From positions 1 through 15,185 of the forward strand of contig SKIM01000252.1 of the NCBI GenBank assembly GCA_007116445.1: 15,185 bases of DNA. Direction: 5' to 3'. The stretch's first letter is position 1; each line of letters starts with the position of its first letter. Source of the stretch: Natronohydrobacter sp. Lineage in GTDB: Bacteria > Pseudomonadota > Alphaproteobacteria > Rhodobacterales > Rhodobacteraceae. A program made the position numbers and the translations under genes. A model generated the notes under the pieces. It was not told where the DNA came from and did no database searches. It saw nothing but the letters and a program-made list of their open reading frames with translations. Positions 13,134 to 15,185 of the stretch are shown piece after piece.

Positions 13134-15032
13134 TCAGGGGATCAGGCGGGCGATGATCAGATCGGCGGCCTCCTCAACGCTCATGGTTGTTGTGTCAATG
13201 CGGATCTGGGGGGCCTCGGGGGGCTCATAGGGCGAATCGATGCCTGTAAAATTCTTCAACTGCCCTGCGCGGGCCTTGGCATAAAGTCCTTTCACATCGC
13301 GCCGCTCCGCCTCTTCCAGCGGTGTGTCGATGAAGATTTCCATGAACTCACCCGGTTGCATCATCGCGCGCACCATCTCGCGTTCTGACCGGAAGGGTGA
13401 GATGAAGGCCGTGATCACGATCAGCCCGGCATCGGTCATCAGCTTCGCCACCTCGCCGACGCGGCGGATGTTTTCCACCCGGTCGGCATCGGTGAAACCC
13501 AGATCCTTGTTCAGACCGTGTCGCACATTGTCGCCATCGAGCAGGAAGGTGTGCCGGTTCATCCGCGCCAGTTTCTTCTCGACCATATTGGCAATGGTGG
13601 ACTTGCCAGAGCCCGACAGCCCGGTCATCCAGAGCACCATGGGCTTCTGGTTCTTGAGCCCCGCATGGTGCTCGCGCCCGATATCGGTCGCCTGCCAATG
13701 GATATTCGACGCCCGCCGCAGCGCAAAATGAATGAGCCCCGCACCGACGGTGCGGTTGGTCATCTTGTCGATCAGGATGAACCCGCCCAGATCACGGCTC
13801 TCGGCATAGGCCGTGAACGGGATGTCGCGGTCAGTGGTGATATTGGCGACCCCGATGGCGTTGAGATCAAGCGTCTTGGCCGCAAGATGCTCCATTGTGT
13901 TCACATTGACCTGATATTTCGGCTGCGCCACAGTAGCGCTGACGGTCAGCGGGCCGAGTTTCAGCCAGTAGGCGCGACCGGGGATCAGCTCGTCCTCGTC
14001 CATCCAGATGACCGTCGCTTCAAACTGGTCCGCGACTTCGACCGGTTCCTTGGCCGCTGTGATCACCTGACCGCGCGAGCAATCGATCTCATCGGCAAAG
14101 CACAAGGTCACAGCCTGTCCGGCCACAGCGCGGTCGAGATCGCCGTCGATTGTCGCAATCCGTGCGATGGTCGAGGTCTTCCCCGAGGGCAACACCCGGA
14201 CCTGATCGCCCATGGCAATCTGCCCGGCGGCAATCGTGCCTGCAAAGCCCCGGAAATCGAGATTGGGGCGGTTGACCCATTGCACCGGCATCCGGAAGGG
14301 CTTGGCCTGATCGGCGGTCTGATCGAGTTCCACCGTTTCGAGATGCTCGATCAGCACTGGCCCATCATGCCAGGGCGTGTTCGTGCTGCGGGTGGTGATA
14401 TTGTCGCCTGCCAGACCGGAAATCGGGATGGGTGTGAAATCCGTGATCCCGATGCTGGTCGCAAAGGCGCGGTAGTCCGACACGATCTTGTCATAGGTTG
14501 CGCGGTCATAGCCGATCAAATCCATCTTGTTTACGGCCAGCACCAGATGCCGGATGCCCAACAGATGCGCGAGATAGCTGTGCCGCCGGGTCTGCGTCAG
14601 CACACCCTTGCGCGCGTCGATCAGGATCACGGCCAGATCTGCAGTTGACGCCCCGGTGACCATGTTGCGGGTATACTGTTCATGGCCGGGCGTGTCGGCG
14701 ACGATGAACTTGCGCTTTTCCGTCGCGAAGAAGCGGTACGCCACGTCGATGGTGATGCCCTGTTCGCGCTCGGCGGCCAGACCATCGACCAGAAGGGCGA
14801 AATCAATCGCCTCGCCCTGTGTGCCGACGCGTTTCGAATCCGCTTCCAGCGTGGCAAGCTGGTCTTCGAAGATCATCTTGCTGTCATACAGAAGCCGCCC
14901 GATCAGTGTCGATTTGCCATCATCGACCGAGCCGCAGGTGATGAAGCGCAGCATGGTCTTGTGCTGGTGGGTTTCCAGATAGGCGTCGATATCCTCGGCA
15001 ATCAGCGCGTCGGTTTTGTAAATATCGGTCAT
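13134..15032 (-). CDS. cysNC: Bifunctional sulfate adenylyltransferase large subunit / APS kinase (CysNC)
   Basis: This 632-residue cytoplasmic fusion takes sulfate to PAPS. Residues about 25-235 are the GTPase domain that powers APS formation with CysD: G1 loop GSVDDGKST (34-42), DTPGHEQY (113-120) and NKMD (168-171). Residues about 245-445 are elongation-factor-like beta-barrel domains. Residues about 460-632 are APS kinase: P-loop GLSGSGKST (471-479), DGDNVRHGLN (499-508), ISPFRSERE (544-552) and GLYAKARAG (582-590). The separate fused kinase, as in rhizobial NodQ, contrasts with separate cysN and cysC genes in E. coli. The stop of cysD overlaps the start by one base (TGATG), so the two ATP sulfurylase subunits are probably translated in coupled fashion. 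PAPS may serve assimilation or sulfation; no reductase gene is visible here. Confidence 0.96.
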   Translation of the reverse strand: MTDIYKTDALIAEDIDAYLETHQHKTMLRFITCGSVDDGKSTLIGRLLYDSKMIFEDQLATLEADSKRVGTQGEAIDFALLVDGLAAEREQGITIDVAYRFFATEKRKFIVADTPGHEQYTRNMVTGASTADLAVILIDARKGVLTQTRRHSYLAHLLGIRHLVLAVNKMDLIGYDRATYDKIVSDYRAFATSIGITDFTPIPISGLAGDNITTRSTNTPWHDGPVLIEHLETVELDQTADQAKPFRMPVQWVNRPNLDFRGFAGTIAAGQIAMGDQVRVLPSGKTSTIARIATIDGDLDRAVAGQAVTLCFADEIDCSRGQVITAAKEPVEVADQFEATVIWMDEDELIPGRAYWLKLGPLTVSATVAQPKYQVNVNTMEHLAAKTLDLNAIGVANITTDRDIPFTAYAESRDLGGFILIDKMTNRTVGAGLIHFALRRASNIHWQATDIGREHHAGLKNQKPMVLWMTGLSGSGKSTIANMVEKKLARMNRHTFLLDGDNVRHGLNKDLGFTDADRVENIRRVGEVAKLMTDAGLIVITAFISPFRSEREMVRAMMQPGEFMEIFIDTPLEEAERRDVKGLYAKARAGQLKNFTGIDSPYEPPEAPQIRIDTTTMSVEEAADLIIARLIP

Positions 15033-15185
15033 CAGAAATACCCTTCCTGCTTCTTCTTCTCCATCGACGCGGCCTGATCATGGTCGATGGCCCGGCCCTG
15101 GCGCTCGGATGTGGTGGTCAGCAGCATTTCCTGGATGATCTCGGGCAGGGTCTGCGCGCGGCTTTCCACGGCGCCGGTCAGCGGG
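15032..15185 (-). CDS. cysD: Sulfate adenylyltransferase small subunit, C-terminal part
   Basis: Only the last 50 codons and the stop are inside the window; the 5' part lies beyond the right edge. The translation includes PLTGAVESRAQTLPEII, then TTTSERQGRAIDHDQA, and ends SMEKKKQEGYF. This is the characteristic CysD C-terminus, which I know to end in a very similar way in E. coli (QGYF). CysD is the nucleotidyl-transferring subunit that forms APS from ATP and sulfate, driven by GTP hydrolysis on CysN. The stop (15032-15034) shares one base with the cysNC start. No promoter can be seen because the start is outside. Confidence 0.95.
   Translation of the reverse strand, partial: PLTGAVESRAQTLPEIIQEMLLTTTSERQGRAIDHDQAASMEKKKQEGYF

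Noticed and set aside
13518..14648. A 376-codon plus-strand open frame antisense to cysNC
   Set aside because: It is a shadow of a conserved gene; no ribosome-binding site or recognisable domain was seen.
1..15185. Mobile elements, CRISPR arrays, tRNA genes, phage or defence genes
   Set aside because: No transposase or integrase frame, no regular direct repeats with spacers, no tRNA-like cloverleaf and no defence domain were seen on either strand.

Overview
The window looks like chromosomal DNA of an alphaproteobacterium of the Rhodobacteraceae/Roseobacter type. The evidence is the high GC content, the separate F0 operon of the ATP synthase with paired b' and b subunits ending in a terminator (no F1 genes follow), a fused CysNC sulfate-activation protein, and clear single-family similarity of nearly every gene. 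The species cannot be named from this sequence. I see no tRNA, rRNA, CRISPR array, insertion sequence or phage gene. Almost every base lies in a gene or a short intergenic region, and no gene-free stretch exceeds 300 bases.

Layout, left to right. (1) 27-1419, plus: the end of the F0 operon, atpE (c), atpF' (b') and atpF (b), with a strong stem-loop after atpE and an intrinsic terminator after atpF. (2) 1492-4006, minus: a FadR/PdhR-type GntR regulator, an OmpA-domain lipoprotein with its own terminator, and an AraC/O6-methylguanine methyltransferase fusion resembling Ada without its N-terminal zinc domain. (3) 4145-9635, plus: an MFS transporter, aspartate-semialdehyde dehydrogenase (asd), formate-tetrahydrofolate ligase (fhs), a small AroQ chorismate mutase and folD. 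(4) 9642-15185, minus: cysD (its 3' end only), cysNC, a short-chain dehydrogenase and a P-type cation ATPase. The last two overlap by four bases.

How the genes work together. atpE/F'/F build the membrane rotor and the peripheral stalk. Fhs and FolD interconvert formate, 10-formyl-, methenyl- and methylene-tetrahydrofolate, a one-carbon module used for purine synthesis and for oxidising methyl groups. The chorismate mutase is translationally coupled to folD although it belongs to aromatic metabolism. CysD and CysNC activate sulfate to APS and PAPS. The dehydrogenase and the ATPase form a translationally coupled pair.

The window is mostly conserved housekeeping sequence, and I found no clear new multi-gene system. 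The best leads are regulatory: a possible H-type pseudoknot in the fhs leader, Ada-box-like repeats upstream of the methyltransferase, a CRP/FNR-like palindrome placed at about -41 for the dehydrogenase-ATPase pair, and a palindrome overlapping the likely promoter of the GntR regulator. At protein level, the ATPase lacks the membrane aspartate of calcium pumps, and the chorismate mutase resembles PchB but has glutamate at its active-site glutamine position.
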